64,000 nucleotides of DNA from Rhodococcoides corynebacterioides (GCF_019834675.1 NZ_JABUBU010000002.1:310001-374000); one strand, 5' to 3'. Numbered from the stretch's first letter, positions 27,187 to 39,060 are shown. Notes: generated from the letters alone by a model not told the origin. Program-made: numbers and translations.

Positions 27187-27209
27187 ACGAACTGTTGTTC
27201 GATACTGTA
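27187..27209 (-). promoter_or_regulatory. SOS (LexA) box and -10 element upstream of ruvCAB
   Basis: On the minus strand TCGAACAACAGTTCGT (27202-27187) matches the mycobacterial SOS consensus TCGAAC-N4-GTTCGA at 11 of 12 positions. A -10-like TACAGT occupies 27209-27204, so the operator sits over the expected transcription start. DNA damage would relieve LexA and induce ruvCAB; SOS control of ruvCAB is known in mycobacteria. Confidence 0.8.
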
Positions 27210-27283
27210 ACGCCCGGGGCGGGAGTGACCGGCGAGCGACACGGCGCACGGCCGCGCGCCCATCGACACGGCGCGCCCCGAGC

Positions 27284-28039
27284 TCAGTCGGCGTCGAGCT
27301 CCGCCATGACCTCGTCGCTGATGTCGACGTTGGAGTAGACGTTCTGCACGTCGTCGCTGTCCTCGAGCGCGTCGATGAGCTTGAACACCTTGCGCGCGCC
27401 CTCGGCGTCGACCGGCACGCTGACCGACGGTTGGAAGCTGGCCTCGGCGGAGTCGTAGTCGATGCCCGCCTCCTGCAGCGCGGACCGGACGGCCACCAGG
27501 TCGGTCGGCTCGGAGACCACCTCGAAGGTGTCACCGTTGTCCTTGACCTCCTCGGCGCCCGCGTCGAGCACCGCCATGAGGACGTCGTCCTCGCTCTGGC
27601 CGTTCTTCTCGAGCGTCACGACGCCCTTGCGCGAGAAGAGGTAGGCGACGGATCCGGGGTCCGCCATGTTGCCGCCGTTGCGGGTCATGGCCACGCGGAC
27701 CTCGCCGGCGGCGCGGTTGCGGTTGTCGGTCAGGCACTCGATCAGCACCGCCACGCCGTTGGGCCCGTAGCCCTCGTACATGATGGTCTGCCAGTCGGCG
27801 CCGCCCGCCTCCTCACCGGCGCCGCGCTTGCGCGCACGCTCGATGTTGTCGTTGGGGACCGAGGTCTTCTTCGCCTTCTGGATCGCGTCGTAGAGCGTCG
27901 GGTTGCCGGCCGGATCACCGCCGCCGGTGCGGGCTGCGACCTCGATGTTCTTGATCAACTTGGCGAAGGACTTGCCACGACGGGCGTCGATGACGGCCTT
28001 CTTGTGCTTGGTGGTAGCCCATTTGGAGTGGCCGCTCAT
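27284..28039 (-). CDS. YebC/PmpR family regulatory protein
   Basis: A 251-residue protein of the YebC/TACO1 family. It opens with the hallmark [20 protein letters not shown] and keeps the three-domain pattern, including [19 protein letters not shown]. Family members act as transcription factors in some bacteria and, in recent reports, in ribosome function. The ATG at 28039 is chosen over a TTG two codons upstream because it matches the family and AAAGGGG lies ahead. Its neighbours (ruvC downstream, pdxT upstream) are the usual ones. Confidence 0.95.
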   Translation of the reverse strand: MSGHSKWATTKHKKAVIDARRGKSFAKLIKNIEVAARTGGGDPAGNPTLYDAIQKAKKTSVPNDNIERARKRGAGEEAGGADWQTIMYEGYGPNGVAVLIECLTDNRNRAAGEVRVAMTRNGGNMADPGSVAYLFSRKGVVTLEKNGQSEDDVLMAVLDAGAEEVKDNGDTFEVVSEPTDLVAVRSALQEAGIDYDSAEASFQPSVSVPVDAEGARKVFKLIDALEDSDDVQNVYSNVDISDEVMAELDAD

Positions 28040-28080
28040 CGGCAAATGCCCCTTTCGTACCGGCGGAGAACGGATCCAGC

Positions 28081-28746
28081 TTACGCGGACAGCGAGGGCC
28101 GACCGTCCGCCCGCGCCGTGCCGCCGGCCGGCTCCGCACGCTCGGCGGCCGCCCGCACCATGTCGACGAACATCGCGTGGATGCGCCGATCACCCGTGAC
28201 CTCGGGGTGGAACGACGTCGCGAGCACCGAGTTCTGGCGTACCGCGACGACGCGGCCCGCGGCCGGACCCGCGGGAACGGTGGCGAGCACTTCGACGTCG
28301 GGGCCCACGCGTTCGACCCAGGGCGCGCGGATGAACACCGCGTGGACGGGCGGCCCGGACACCCCGACGACGTCGAGATCGGCCTCGAAGGAGTCGACCT
28401 GGCGGCCGAAGGCGTTGCGTCGCACCGTCACGTCGAGTCCGTCGAGGTGGACGGCGTCGGGTCGGGTGTCGAGAATCTCCGACGCCAGCAGGATCATGCC
28501 CGCGCAGGATCCGTAGGTGGGCAGTCCGCCCGCGACGGCCGCGCGCAGCGGATCGAGCAGGCCGAAGGTGCGCAGCAGCAGCCCCATCGTGGTGGACTCG
28601 CCACCCGGGATCACCAGACCGTCGACGGCGGCGAGCTCGGCGGGACGACGAACGCCCACCGCCCGCACCCCGGCGGCCTCGAGTGCGGCGAGATGCTCGC
28701 GCACGTCCCCCTGCAGCGCGAGCACCCCGACGACGGGGTCGGTCAC
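28081..28746 (-). CDS. pdxT: Pyridoxal 5'-phosphate synthase glutaminase subunit PdxT
   Basis: A 221-residue class I glutaminase that frees ammonia from glutamine for PdxS. Visible signatures are [14 protein letters not shown], the nucleophile cysteine in [10 protein letters not shown], and the His-Glu pair in FHPEVTGD. The C-terminal 20 residues are an extra Ala/Arg-rich tail. It starts at a GTG overlapping the tesB stop. It is separated from its partner pdxS by tesB and one gene on the other strand, as in mycobacteria. Confidence 0.95.
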   Translation of the reverse strand: MTDPVVGVLALQGDVREHLAALEAAGVRAVGVRRPAELAAVDGLVIPGGESTTMGLLLRTFGLLDPLRAAVAGGLPTYGSCAGMILLASEILDTRPDAVHLDGLDVTVRRNAFGRQVDSFEADLDVVGVSGPPVHAVFIRAPWVERVGPDVEVLATVPAGPAAGRVVAVRQNSVLATSFHPEVTGDRRIHAMFVDMVRAAAERAEPAGGTARADGRPSLSA

Positions 28747-29594
28747 CGGCCGGTGTCCAGACCCGGCGTGTGCGCCGCGGTCCGGTCGAAGCGCATGAGG
28801 CCCTCCTGGGTGACGGCGGCGACCATGCGGCCCTCCCGGTCGTAGATCCGACCCTGGGTGAGCGCGCGGCCGAGCCCCGCCGACGGCGACGTCTGGTCGT
28901 AGAGCAGCCACTCGTCGGCGCGGAACGGACGCAGGAACCACAGGGCGTGGTCGAGCGACGCAGTCTGCGTGGCGACGTCCTCGTGCGGAACCTTCGCCGA
29001 GCCGAGCAGCGTCATGTCCGACATGTAGGCGAGGGCACAGACGTGGAAGACCTGATCGTCCGGCAGCGGATCACGGTAGCGAATCCAGACCTGTTGCTGC
29101 GCAGCCAGACTCGCGCTCCGGGTCAGTTTGTCCGCCGGCACGAGCCGGACGTCCCACCGGCTCCACTCGCGGAAGAAGAGCTTGCGGGCCGACGACTCGT
29201 CGTCCGCGAGATCGGGCAGTTCCTCCGGTCCCACCACGGTGGGCATCCGGTCCTGGTGCTCGATGCCCTCGTCCTCGACGTGGAACGACGCCGACATGGT
29301 GAAGATGGCCTTGCCGTCCTGGATGCCGGTCACCCGACGCGTGGCGAACGAGCGGCCGTCACGGATGCGGTCGACGGTGAAGACCGTCGGCTCGTTCGGA
29401 TTGCCGGGACGCAGGAAGTAGCCGTGCAGAGAGTGCACCCGGAACGCCGCGTCGACGGTCTTGACCGCGGACACCAGGGCCTGACCGGCCACCTGGCCGC
29501 CGAAGGTGCGCTGCAACTCGCTGGGGATGGAGCTGCCCCGGTAGATGTCGTTCTCGATGCGCTCCAGTTCGAGAATCTCTTCGATGCCGGCCAT
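28743..29594 (-). CDS. tesB: Acyl-CoA thioesterase II
   Basis: A 283-residue double-hotdog thioesterase that hydrolyses acyl-CoA to free fatty acid. Family features: [20 protein letters not shown] in the first hotdog and the second-hotdog segments [20 protein letters not shown] and [18 protein letters not shown]. The ATG at 29594 has GAGAGG six bases ahead; an in-frame start at 29609 lacks this. pdxT follows with a GTGA overlap. Confidence 0.93.
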   Translation of the reverse strand: MAGIEEILELERIENDIYRGSSIPSELQRTFGGQVAGQALVSAVKTVDAAFRVHSLHGYFLRPGNPNEPTVFTVDRIRDGRSFATRRVTGIQDGKAIFTMSASFHVEDEGIEHQDRMPTVVGPEELPDLADDESSARKLFFREWSRWDVRLVPADKLTRSASLAAQQQVWIRYRDPLPDDQVFHVCALAYMSDMTLLGSAKVPHEDVATQTASLDHALWFLRPFRADEWLLYDQTSPSAGLGRALTQGRIYDREGRMVAAVTQEGLMRFDRTAAHTPGLDTGR

Positions 29595-29688
29595 GGCTGC
29601 CTCTCTCACGATCGGACCGTCCCCCGCGCCGACCCGCGGCGCCGGGGAGAGTGTTCCAGAGTGCGCACCCCGGGGAACAATCAGGCCG

Positions 29689-30300
29689 ATGCCGTCCTAC
29701 TCCGCCACCACCCTCGACGACGTCGCCGACGCCGTGGTGGACCGACTGCGGGCGACGACCGGTCGGCGCGTGGTGATCGTCGACGGCGCCGACGCCGCGC
29801 GCCCGATCGACCTGGCCGCCCGCATCACCGACCGACTCCGCACGGAGGGTCGCGCCGCCGACGTCGTCGACCTCCACGGGTGGGTCCGACCGGCGTCGCT
29901 GCGCCTGGAATACGGCCGCACCGACGAGTTGTCCTACCGCACGGCCTGGTTCGACCACGACGGCCTGGCGCGCGAGGTGATCGGGGCGCTCCGCGACCAC
30001 GGCCGCTGGCTACCCGCGATCTGGGATCCGGCCACCGATCGGTCCGCCCGCCTGCGCGTGGTCCCGGCCGCGGCGGACCAGGTCCTGGTTCTCGCCGGCC
30101 CCATGCTGCTCGGCCGCGGACTCGGGGCCGACCTCACCGTGGCGCTCACGCTGTCGTCCTCCGCCCTCCGCCGCCTCACCCCGGCGGACGAGCAGTGGAC
30201 CGTCGACGCGCTCACCGCCTGGACCGCGGATCACGACGAGACGCCGGACGTCGAGGTGAAGGTCGATCACCCCGACCGTCCGGCGCTGCGTGTGTTCTGA
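29689..30300 (+). CDS. Uridine kinase-like hypothetical protein
   Basis: A 203-residue protein on the strand opposite to its neighbours. It resembles actinobacterial uridine kinase-like proteins: RVVIVDGADAARPIDLAARI is placed where a P-loop kinase would have its nucleotide loop, but no intact GxxxxGK[ST] is visible. Other conserved-looking parts are DLHGWVRPASLRLEYGRTDE, SYRTAWFDHDGLAREV and RWLPAIWDPATDRSAR. Kinase activity is therefore doubtful. It sits between divergent tesB and convergent pdxS. Confidence 0.6.
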   Translation: MPSYSATTLDDVADAVVDRLRATTGRRVVIVDGADAARPIDLAARITDRLRTEGRAADVVDLHGWVRPASLRLEYGRTDELSYRTAWFDHDGLAREVIGALRDHGRWLPAIWDPATDRSARLRVVPAAADQVLVLAGPMLLGRGLGADLTVALTLSSSALRRLTPADEQWTVDALTAWTADHDETPDVEVKVDHPDRPALRVF

Positions 30301-30328
30301 CGGCCCGTGTGTCCCGAAAGCGCGCGGG

Positions 30329-31264
30329 TCACCAGCCGCGTTCGGCCAACCGGTGCGGCTGCGGGATCTCGTCGACGTTGATGCCGACCATCGCCTCGCC
30401 CAGCCCGCGGGAGACGTCGGCAATGACGTCGGGATCGTCGTGGAAGGTGGTGGCCTTGACGATCGCCGCCGCCCGCTGCTCGGGATTGCCGGACTTGAAG
30501 ATGCCGGAGCCGACGAACACGCCCTCGGCGCCGAGCTGCATCATCATGGCGGCGTCGGCGGGGGTGGCGATACCGCCGGCGGTGAAGAGCGTGACCGGGA
30601 GCTTGCCGGTCCGCGCCACCTCGACCACCAGGTCGTACGGCGCCTGCAGTTCCTTCGCCGCGACGTAGAGCTCGTCCTCGGGCAGCGAGGTCAGGTGCCG
30701 GATCTGATCGCGCAGCGTGCGCATGTGCGTGGTCGCGTTGGAGACGTCGCCGGTGCCGGCTTCACCCTTGGAGCGGATCATCGCCGCGCCCTCGGTGATG
30801 CGACGCAGGGCCTCGCCGAGGTTGGTGGCGCCGCACACGAACGGCACGGTGAAGCGCCACTTGTCGATGTGGTTGGCGTAGTCCGCGGGGGTCAGCACCT
30901 CGGACTCGTCGACGTAGTCGACGCCCAGGCTCTGCAGGACCTGTGCCTCGACGAAGTGGCCGATGCGTGCCTTCGCCATGACGGGAATCGACACGGCGGC
31001 CTTGATGCCGTCGATCATGTCCGGGTCACTCATGCGCGAGACGCCGCCCTGGGCGCGGATGTCGGCGGGGACCCGCTCGAGGGCCATGACGGCGACGGCG
31101 CCGGCCTGCTCGGCGATCTTCGCCTGGTCGGCGGTCACGACGTCCATGATGACGCCGCCCTTGAGCATCTCCGCCATGCCGCGCTTGACGCGGGCGGTTC
31201 CGGTCTCCGATGTGTCCGACCGGTGGGCGGATCCGTTGCGCTGGGGGGCTGCTGCGGTGGTCAC
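30329..31264 (-). CDS. pdxS: Pyridoxal 5'-phosphate synthase lyase subunit PdxS
   Basis: A 311-residue TIM-barrel enzyme that builds PLP from ribose 5-phosphate, glyceraldehyde 3-phosphate and ammonia from PdxT. The N-terminal [19 protein letters not shown] holds the first catalytic lysine, and the second lies near [16 protein letters not shown]. The GTG start at 31264 is supported by AAGGAG seven bases ahead. The upstream 115 bases hold an inverted repeat that may be an operator. Confidence 0.97.
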   Translation of the reverse strand: MTTAAAPQRNGSAHRSDTSETGTARVKRGMAEMLKGGVIMDVVTADQAKIAEQAGAVAVMALERVPADIRAQGGVSRMSDPDMIDGIKAAVSIPVMAKARIGHFVEAQVLQSLGVDYVDESEVLTPADYANHIDKWRFTVPFVCGATNLGEALRRITEGAAMIRSKGEAGTGDVSNATTHMRTLRDQIRHLTSLPEDELYVAAKELQAPYDLVVEVARTGKLPVTLFTAGGIATPADAAMMMQLGAEGVFVGSGIFKSGNPEQRAAAIVKATTFHDDPDVIADVSRGLGEAMVGINVDEIPQPHRLAERGW

Positions 31265-31327
31265 GAACGAACTCCTTGTCGCGTCGACGCGGCACGAACG
31301 TGCCGAGAACGACGTCGACAGTAATTC

Positions 31328-31356
31328 CGACTGGACCCCTTCGCAGTAACCAGTCG
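31328..31356 (-). promoter_or_regulatory. Inverted repeat upstream of pdxS
   Basis: CGACTGG (31328-31334) and CCAGTCG (31350-31356) form a perfect 7-base inverted repeat with a 15-base centre, 64 bases before the pdxS start. On the minus strand a TANNNT sequence (TACTGT) follows. It may be part of the pdxS promoter or an operator; no pdxR-type regulator gene is in the window. Confidence 0.35.
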
Positions 31357-31379
31357 CGTATCGCTGGCCTGCCTGCCGG

Positions 31380-32393
31380 TCATGCGATGGCGCGCACGTC
31401 CGGATCCGAGCGCATCGCGAGCACCGTGTCGGCCTCGTCGAGCAGTTCGGCCATCGCGCGCGGATACACCGCATCCCCCGAGGCGGCGAACCGTCGGATG
31501 TCGTCCGCCGTGCACCACCGGTGATCGGTGACCACGCGGCGTTCGAGGTCGGTGAACCCCGTCGACACCGGCTCGAACGCGTCCGCACGCAGCGCGAAGA
31601 ACAGCTCCTCGGACTTGATCACCCGACCGTCGAACGTGAACGTCGCCGTACGTCGCCACATCGGCCCGCGCAGATCCTCGGCCGACGCCTGCAGACCCGT
31701 CTCCTCGGCGAGCTCGCGGACGGCGGCGTCCCGCAGCGTCTCCCCCACCTCGACCTCGCCGCCGATGGTGAACCAGAAGTGGACGTCGGGAACGCGGGGG
31801 TCGTGGCCGCGCAGCAGCAGGACGCGACCGCGCTCGTCCATCAGCACCACGCGGGCCGAGGTCCGGGTGCGGGCCGCGGCGACGGGCGCGGTCGTGGTGT
31901 CCCGCTCGGTGATCTCGAAGTAGGTCGGCATCGGCGCGGTGCCGCCGAGCCGCAGCCAGCGCACGGGGCGCCGGGACCGGAGCGCGAGCGTGTCGCGCAC
32001 CGCGTCGTTGTGGAAACGCCGCGCGATCTGCACGCGCGCCTCCGCGTCGGCGAGCTCCGAGACCAGCTGCGGATTCAGCCGGGTGAGATCGATTCGGCCG
32101 ATGGCCACCGACACGGCGTTCTCCGCGCTCTCGCGGTCCGCCCGGTCGGCGCGTTCCGCGCGGTCGGCCAACGACGTCAGGGTGCGCGCGGGGGTGTCGG
32201 GGCCGTCCAGGGTTGACGCCACGGCGCGCGTGACCACGGACCGCCGCGCGAGCGCCGCCTCGAGGGACTGCCACGCGCGGTCGTACCGCACGTGCAGCCG
32301 GTCCAGTCGGTGCGCCGTGGAGTACGCCCACAGCGCGGCGAGCACCAGGAGCACCGCGAGCAGGACGCCGAGCGCCACGAACGCCGCGGTCAT
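31380..32393 (-). CDS. Membrane-anchored Nudix hydrolase (Rv2609c type)
   Basis: A 337-residue protein. Residues 3-23 are a membrane helix ([20 protein letters not shown]). A LemA-like helical region (about 25-150, [20 protein letters not shown]...) follows, and the C-terminal half is a Nudix domain with the full box [20 protein letters not shown] plus ETGL. It should hydrolyse a nucleoside-diphosphate-linked compound at the membrane; its place after pimA suggests GDP-mannose or a phosphoinositide intermediate, but that is a guess. The ATG overlaps the pimA stop. Confidence 0.88.
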   Translation of the reverse strand: MTAAFVALGVLLAVLLVLAALWAYSTAHRLDRLHVRYDRAWQSLEAALARRSVVTRAVASTLDGPDTPARTLTSLADRAERADRADRESAENAVSVAIGRIDLTRLNPQLVSELADAEARVQIARRFHNDAVRDTLALRSRRPVRWLRLGGTAPMPTYFEITERDTTTAPVAAARTRTSARVVLMDERGRVLLLRGHDPRVPDVHFWFTIGGEVEVGETLRDAAVRELAEETGLQASAEDLRGPMWRRTATFTFDGRVIKSEELFFALRADAFEPVSTGFTDLERRVVTDHRWCTADDIRRFAASGDAVYPRAMAELLDEADTVLAMRSDPDVRAIA

Positions 32394-33514
32394 TCCGCCA
32401 CCCCGACGGTCCGGCCGGGCACCGCGACGGTCTCGTAGACCCGCACGATCTGCTCGGCGACCACGGGCCAGTCGTAGTTCACGACCACCCGCGACGCCTC
32501 CGCCACCAGGGCGTCCCGACGGGCGTCGTCGTCCAGCATCGAGACGACCTCCGCGGCGAGCGCGTCGGCATCGCCCACCGGGAACAGGGCCCCGGCCGTC
32601 CCGCCCCGCAGGACCCGCCGGAACGCGTCCAGATCGGACGCGACGACGGGAGCGCCGGCCGCCATCGCCTCGACCAGCACGATGCCGAAGCTCTCGCCGC
32701 CGGTGTTGGGCGCGCAGTAGACGTCCGCGGACCGCAGGGCCGACGCCTTCTCGGCGTCGGTGGTCTGGCCGAGGAAGCGGAAGTGGTGGGCCAGGGGGCC
32801 TGCCTCCTGGCGGAGCTTCTGCTCGTCGCCGCGGCCGACCACGAGCACCTCGAGGTCGGGATGCGCGGCGACGATGCGGCCGAGGGCGCCGAGCAGGGTC
32901 GCCATGCCCTTGCGCGGCTCGTCGTACCGGCCGACGAACAGCACGGTCTTCCCCGCGCGGGGGTAGCCGGGCAACCGCGGCGCCTCGCGGAACGCCGGAA
33001 CGTGCACCCCGTTGGGGATCTCCACGGCGTCGGTCCCGAGCGCCTCGACCTGCCACCGACGTGCGAGCTCGCTGACCGCGACGCGACCGGCGATCTTCTC
33101 GTGGTACGGCCGCAGCACGCCCTGAAAGGTGCTGAGCAGCAACGACTTCGTGGTCGACGCGTGGAACGTGGCGACGATGGGGCCGTCCGCGATCTTCAGC
33201 GACAGCATCGACAGGCTCGGGGCGTTGGGCTCGTGGATGTGGAGGACGTCGAACTCGCCCTTGTCGATCCACGCCTTGATGCGGCTGTAGGTGACCGGGC
33301 CGAACGCGAGCCGCGCCACGGACCCGTTGTAGGGGAAGCTCAGCGCCTTGCCGGTGGAGACGACGAAGTCCGGAAGCACGGTGTCGTCGCTCGCCGGGGC
33401 GAGCACGCTCACCTTGTGGCCCCGCTGGATCAGCACCTCCGCCAGTTCGGCCACGTGGGCCTGCACGCCGCCGGGCACGTCGAACGAGTAGGGGCAGACG
33501 ATGCCGATCCTCAC
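32390..33514 (-). CDS. pimA: Phosphatidylinositol alpha-mannosyltransferase PimA
   Basis: A 374-residue GT-B fold, GT4-family glycosyltransferase. It adds the first mannose from GDP-mannose to phosphatidylinositol on the inner leaflet, starting PIM and lipoarabinomannan synthesis. The N-terminal VRIGIVCPYSFDVPGGVQ and the donor-site ESFGIVLVEAMAAGAPVV are diagnostic. The GTG start overlaps the acyltransferase stop (GTGA). The gene order pgsA-patA-pimA is the classical one. Confidence 0.96.
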   Translation of the reverse strand: MRIGIVCPYSFDVPGGVQAHVAELAEVLIQRGHKVSVLAPASDDTVLPDFVVSTGKALSFPYNGSVARLAFGPVTYSRIKAWIDKGEFDVLHIHEPNAPSLSMLSLKIADGPIVATFHASTTKSLLLSTFQGVLRPYHEKIAGRVAVSELARRWQVEALGTDAVEIPNGVHVPAFREAPRLPGYPRAGKTVLFVGRYDEPRKGMATLLGALGRIVAAHPDLEVLVVGRGDEQKLRQEAGPLAHHFRFLGQTTDAEKASALRSADVYCAPNTGGESFGIVLVEAMAAGAPVVASDLDAFRRVLRGGTAGALFPVGDADALAAEVVSMLDDDARRDALVAEASRVVVNYDWPVVAEQIVRVYETVAVPGRTVGVAE

Positions 33515-34422
33515 CGATCGTCCCCCGTCATCCGCGCCCGACGCGCGTCGGACAGGTCGTCCCACCACAGCGGCTGCAGCATGTGCCAGTCCTCGGGGTG
33601 CGCCGCGATGTTGGCCGCGAAGCGATCGGCCAGCTGCTGCGTCGCGTCCTCGACCCCGCCAGACACGTCGAGGGGCGGCTCGACCGAGAAACCCCACCCG
33701 GACTCGGTGAACCAGCAGTGCACCGGGAGCAGCGCCGCACCGGTGTCGACGGCCAACCGCGCCGGTCCCGCGGGCATGCGCGTGGGCTCCCCGAAGAACG
33801 TGACCGGCACCCCGTGCCGCGCGAGGTCCCGCTCCCCCAGCAGGCACACGACGCCGCCCGCCTCGAGCCGGTCGCGCAACTGCTCGAACGGGGGCCGCTC
33901 ACCACCGCTGAGCGGAAAGATCTCGAACCCCAACGACTCCCGATAGGCGACGAACCGTCGGTACAGCGATTCCGGTCGGAGCCGTTCGGCGACGGTGGTG
34001 AACTGCCCGTGGGTCTGCGTCAGCCACACCCCGGCCATGTCCCAGTTCCCGCTGTGCGGGAGGGCCAGGACGGCGCCGCGTCCCGCGGCGAGCGCCGCGT
34101 CCAGATGCTCCTTGCCGGTCACCGACGCGTCGATGCTGCGGGCCTGCGCGGCGAGGTCCATCGACGGCAGCCGGAACGCCTCGCGCCAGTACCGGGCGTA
34201 GGACCGCACCGACGCCCGGACCACCTCGTCCGGAACGTCCGCCGGCGTCGTCCCGAGCACGCGAGCGAGGTTGCGTCGCAGCTGCTCCGGGCCGCCGCCG
34301 CGACGCGCGGCCACGTCCGCGCCGGCGTCGAACAGCCGACGCGCCAGGCCTTCCGGCAACGCCCGGACCACCCGCCAGCCGGCGACGTAGCCCGCGGCGC
34401 CGAGCTGCTCGCCGAGGCTCAC
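33511..34422 (-). CDS. Phosphatidylinositol mannoside acyltransferase (PatA-like)
   Basis: A 303-residue LpxL/HtrB-like acyltransferase. The catalytic HX4D motif is HSGNWD in ALPHSGNWDMAGVW. It matches the position and family of Rv2611c (PatA), which acylates the mannose of PIM1/PIM2. It starts at a GTG overlapping the pgsA stop. No cleavable signal is seen; the protein is expected on the cytoplasmic membrane face. Confidence 0.93.
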   Translation of the reverse strand: MSLGEQLGAAGYVAGWRVVRALPEGLARRLFDAGADVAARRGGGPEQLRRNLARVLGTTPADVPDEVVRASVRSYARYWREAFRLPSMDLAAQARSIDASVTGKEHLDAALAAGRGAVLALPHSGNWDMAGVWLTQTHGQFTTVAERLRPESLYRRFVAYRESLGFEIFPLSGGERPPFEQLRDRLEAGGVVCLLGERDLARHGVPVTFFGEPTRMPAGPARLAVDTGAALLPVHCWFTESGWGFSVEPPLDVSGGVEDATQQLADRFAANIAAHPEDWHMLQPLWWDDLSDARRARMTGDDR

Positions 34423-35099
34423 GAGGACTGGCCCGGTTCGATCCGGTTCCGTTCCGGCTGGATGGGGATGATGTCGCGCGCCCCCGCGGAATTGCGCACG
34501 GCGAGCACGCGCTGGAAGACGGTGACGATGCTGGCGGCGGCCAGGAAGTACGTCGCCACGGGGAGGGCGAACTGCAGCCACTCCCACGACGCCAGTTGAC
34601 CGATACCGGTCAGGCCCGAGCCGACCAGCACGATGACCAGACGATCGGGGCGTTCGATCCAACCCCCGTCGGCGGACAGGCCGCTCGCCTCCGCCCGCGC
34701 CTTCGCGTAGGAGATGACCTGCGAGGTCACCAGGCACACCAGCATCGCGACCAACAGCGGCCGGTCGTTCTGATGGAAGATCGCCCACCAGGACAGCCCG
34801 GCGAAGATGGCGCCGTCGGCCACCCGGTCGCACGTGGCGTCCAGCACCGCGCCGTACTTGCTGCCGCCGCCCCGCGCCCGCGCCATCGCCCCGTCGAGCA
34901 TGTCGAACATCACGAAGAGCCAGATGACCAGCGTCCCGATGAACAGGTGGTCCGTCGGGAACAGCGTGACCGCCGCGACGACGCTGACGACGGTGCCGAT
35001 GATCGTCACCGAGTCGGGCGTCAGGCCGGTGCTGTTCAGGGCCCGGCCGAGCGGCGCGGTGACCTTGCTGGCCGACGCCCGCCCGAAGATGCTCAGCAC
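34419..35099 (-). CDS. pgsA: Phosphatidylinositol phosphate synthase, CDP-alcohol transferase
   Basis: A 226-residue integral membrane enzyme with about six helices. The CDP-alcohol phosphotransferase motif is readable as DGAMARARGGGSKYGAVLDA followed by TCD. In Mycobacteriales this enzyme (PgsA1/PIPS) joins CDP-diacylglycerol with inositol 1-phosphate, giving the PIM precursor. The GTG at 35099 is five bases after the HIT stop. It heads the chain pgsA-patA-pimA-Nudix with four-base overlaps. Confidence 0.95.
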   Translation of the reverse strand: MLSIFGRASASKVTAPLGRALNSTGLTPDSVTIIGTVVSVVAAVTLFPTDHLFIGTLVIWLFVMFDMLDGAMARARGGGSKYGAVLDATCDRVADGAIFAGLSWWAIFHQNDRPLLVAMLVCLVTSQVISYAKARAEASGLSADGGWIERPDRLVIVLVGSGLTGIGQLASWEWLQFALPVATYFLAAASIVTVFQRVLAVRNSAGARDIIPIQPERNRIEPGQSS

Positions 35100-35103
35100 G
35101 TGG

Positions 35104-35648
35104 TCAGTCCTTCCACGCGTCGGCGAGGAGCGCTCGGGTGTCCCGCAGCAACTGCGGCATGACCTTCGCGCCACCGATCACGGTGATGAAGTTGGCGTCG
35201 CCTCCCCACCGGGGGACGACGTGCTGATGCAGATGCTCGGCCAGCGACCCGCCCGCGGGCGCACCGAGGTTGAGTCCGACGTTGAACCCGTGCGGCCGCG
35301 AGACTTTCTTGATGGTACGAATCGCCTGCTGCGTGAAGCGCATCAACTCGATGCTCTCCACGTCGGTCAGGTCCTCGAGCGCCGCCACCTTGCGGTACGG
35401 CACCACCATGAGATGGCCGGGGTTGTACGGGTAGAGGTTCAGCACCGCGTAGACCTGCTCGCCGCGCGCGACCACCAGCCCGTCCTCGTCGGCGAGCGTC
35501 GGGATGTGGGTAAACGGTTCGGTCACGGCCTTGTCGTCGCCGGTGCCCGGCGCCGTCGCGATGTACGACATCCGGTGCGGTGACCACAGCCGTTGCAGGC
35601 GGTCCTCGTCGCCGACTCCGTGGTCGACGATCGTGCCGTCGGGGCCGC

Positions 35649-35652
<4 letters not shown>
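35104..35652 (-). CDS. HIT-domain protein (Rv2613c type)
   Basis: A 182-residue histidine-triad nucleotide hydrolase or phosphorylase. The triad [10 protein letters not shown] is intact. It resembles Rv2613c, reported as a diadenosine tetraphosphate phosphorylase, and shares the sequence [19 protein letters not shown]. It starts at a GTG overlapping the thrS stop; the pairing with thrS is sensible because aminoacyl-tRNA synthetases make Ap4A as a side product (inference). Confidence 0.92.
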
Positions 35653-37718
<2,066 letters not shown>

Positions 37719-37833
37719 GGTGATGTGCTCCTCGGTACGACGGCGTCGGGACTGGGGGGACGGGTGACACGGATCGGTGACAGCGTATCGGCACCCGGCG
37801 TCACGGGTTCCCCCGCGCCGCAGGACCGCCCGG

Positions 37834-38595
37834 TCAGCGCCCGACCAGCGTCGCCCACCGTGCCGCGCGGTCCTGCGGGGTGCGTCGTGGACAGCTCGTG
37901 CAGAGGTCCTCGCCGGCGTCGACCACCCGGCAGCAGGAGCTGCGGCGGAGGAAGCGTCTTGTGCTGCCGTTCGCCGAGACGTCGACGAAGCGCGGCTGCG
38001 GGAACCGGTGTCGACGACGCTCGGCGGTCAGCGTCTGCGCCCAGCGCGGCGCGTCGGCCACCCGGTTCAGTGCCGTCGCCACGTCGAGCGCGCGGTTGGC
38101 GACGCTGTCGGAGGCGATCGCCCACAGACTCGCCCCGGACACGGACGGAACCCGGTCGCGCACCCGGCCCACCAGCGAGTCCACGACGTCGGCGAACGCC
38201 GCCGCGGCGCCGGGCCCGTCCACGGTGACCGCCGCGCCGAGCGAGGCGAGGGTGCCGGTGTCGCCGACCGTGACCACGGCCGACGGGTGGGCGGGATCGA
38301 CACACCGCCCGGTGACCGCCAGCTGCGCCACGAGGACGGTGGCGAGGGTCGAACTCGAGCCGTACCACCACAGCGTCGCCAGCACGGCGGGAGAGACGTC
38401 CGGCCACCGCACGGCGGCGCGATCGAGCACCGCGCCGAGATCGAGAGACCCGAGGGGCGGCGACCCCGGCGGGACGTGGAACGACGACGCCGCCCACGGC
38501 AGAGCCCGCGCGGCGGCAGCGACGACCGCCCCGGGCTCGGTCGACGGCGGTATCAGAGCGGGCTCTGCAGCCAGGCCCAGTCCAGGCCCACCCAA
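37834..38595 (-). CDS. FhuF-like [2Fe-2S] ferric-siderophore reductase
   Basis: A protein of up to 253 residues with a C-terminal [16 protein letters not shown], the CC-x9-C-x2-C variant of the FhuF iron-sulfur motif (classic FhuF has x10). FhuF proteins reduce ferric siderophores in the cytoplasm. The body reads as a helical ferric iron reductase domain ([20 protein letters not shown]...). The start is uncertain: no ATG or GTG fits near the N-terminus. The TTG at 38595 is a guess that overlaps the upstream gene by 43 bases; a shorter form beginning after 38553 is possible. It fits with two iron-box-controlled binding proteins elsewhere in the window. Confidence 0.72.
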   Translation of the reverse strand: MGGPGLGLAAEPALIPPSTEPGAVVAAAARALPWAASSFHVPPGSPPLGSLDLGAVLDRAAVRWPDVSPAVLATLWWYGSSSTLATVLVAQLAVTGRCVDPAHPSAVVTVGDTGTLASLGAAVTVDGPGAAAAFADVVDSLVGRVRDRVPSVSGASLWAIASDSVANRALDVATALNRVADAPRWAQTLTAERRRHRFPQPRFVDVSANGSTRRFLRRSSCCRVVDAGEDLCTSCPRRTPQDRAARWATLVGR

Positions 38596-39002
38596 CCGCC
38601 GGCCAGTTCGAGCGCGCCGAGCACCCAGAGGGTGGCGACGACGACGGCGGCCGTGAACAGGACACCGAGGCCCTTGATCACGATGTTCTGCTTCTCGAAC
38701 CACGCCATGAAGGCGTCGTAGCGGGCCCGCACCCACCGCAGAACCGTCTTGGCCCAGGCGAATTCCGACGCGAGGATGCCCAGGCCGGCGAAGACGATGA
38801 GCCAGCCGGGACCCGGATACGGGATGGCGACGATGCCGACCGCGAGAACGAGAGTGCCGACCACCCCGACCCCGATCCGGTACGCCCGGTCCACCGTGGG
38901 GCGGGACGCGAGACCGTCGCGCCACCGGCGGTAGGAGCTCGGCTCGCGGGTGCGGCGGGTGGCCGCAGCGGTGGGCCGCACGCTCGTGTCGTCGCTGTTC
39001 AC
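38553..39002 (-). CDS. TIGR02611-type small membrane protein
   Basis: A 149-residue protein with a conserved actinobacterial pattern: YRIGVGVVGTLVLAVGIVAI, then PYPGPGWLIVFAGLGILASE (PGPG-hairpin membrane segment), FAWAKTVLRWVRARYD and another C-terminal membrane helix. This is the layout of the TIGR02611 (PGPGW) family, of unknown function. It starts at a GTG at 39002. Its last 43 bases may overlap the FhuF-like gene. Confidence 0.8.
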   Translation of the reverse strand: MNSDDTSVRPTAAATRRTREPSSYRRWRDGLASRPTVDRAYRIGVGVVGTLVLAVGIVAIPYPGPGWLIVFAGLGILASEFAWAKTVLRWVRARYDAFMAWFEKQNIVIKGLGVLFTAAVVVATLWVLGALELAGGWVGLDWAWLQSPL

Positions 39003-39060
39003 GGGATTCAGGGTACCGACGTGAGCGTCGGACCGGACGAGTCGAGGCCGACGAACGACA

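Noticed and set aside
37719..37833. Possible T-box or attenuator upstream of thrS
   Set aside because: No specifier loop, T-box core sequence or clear antiterminator pair could be found in the 115 bases.
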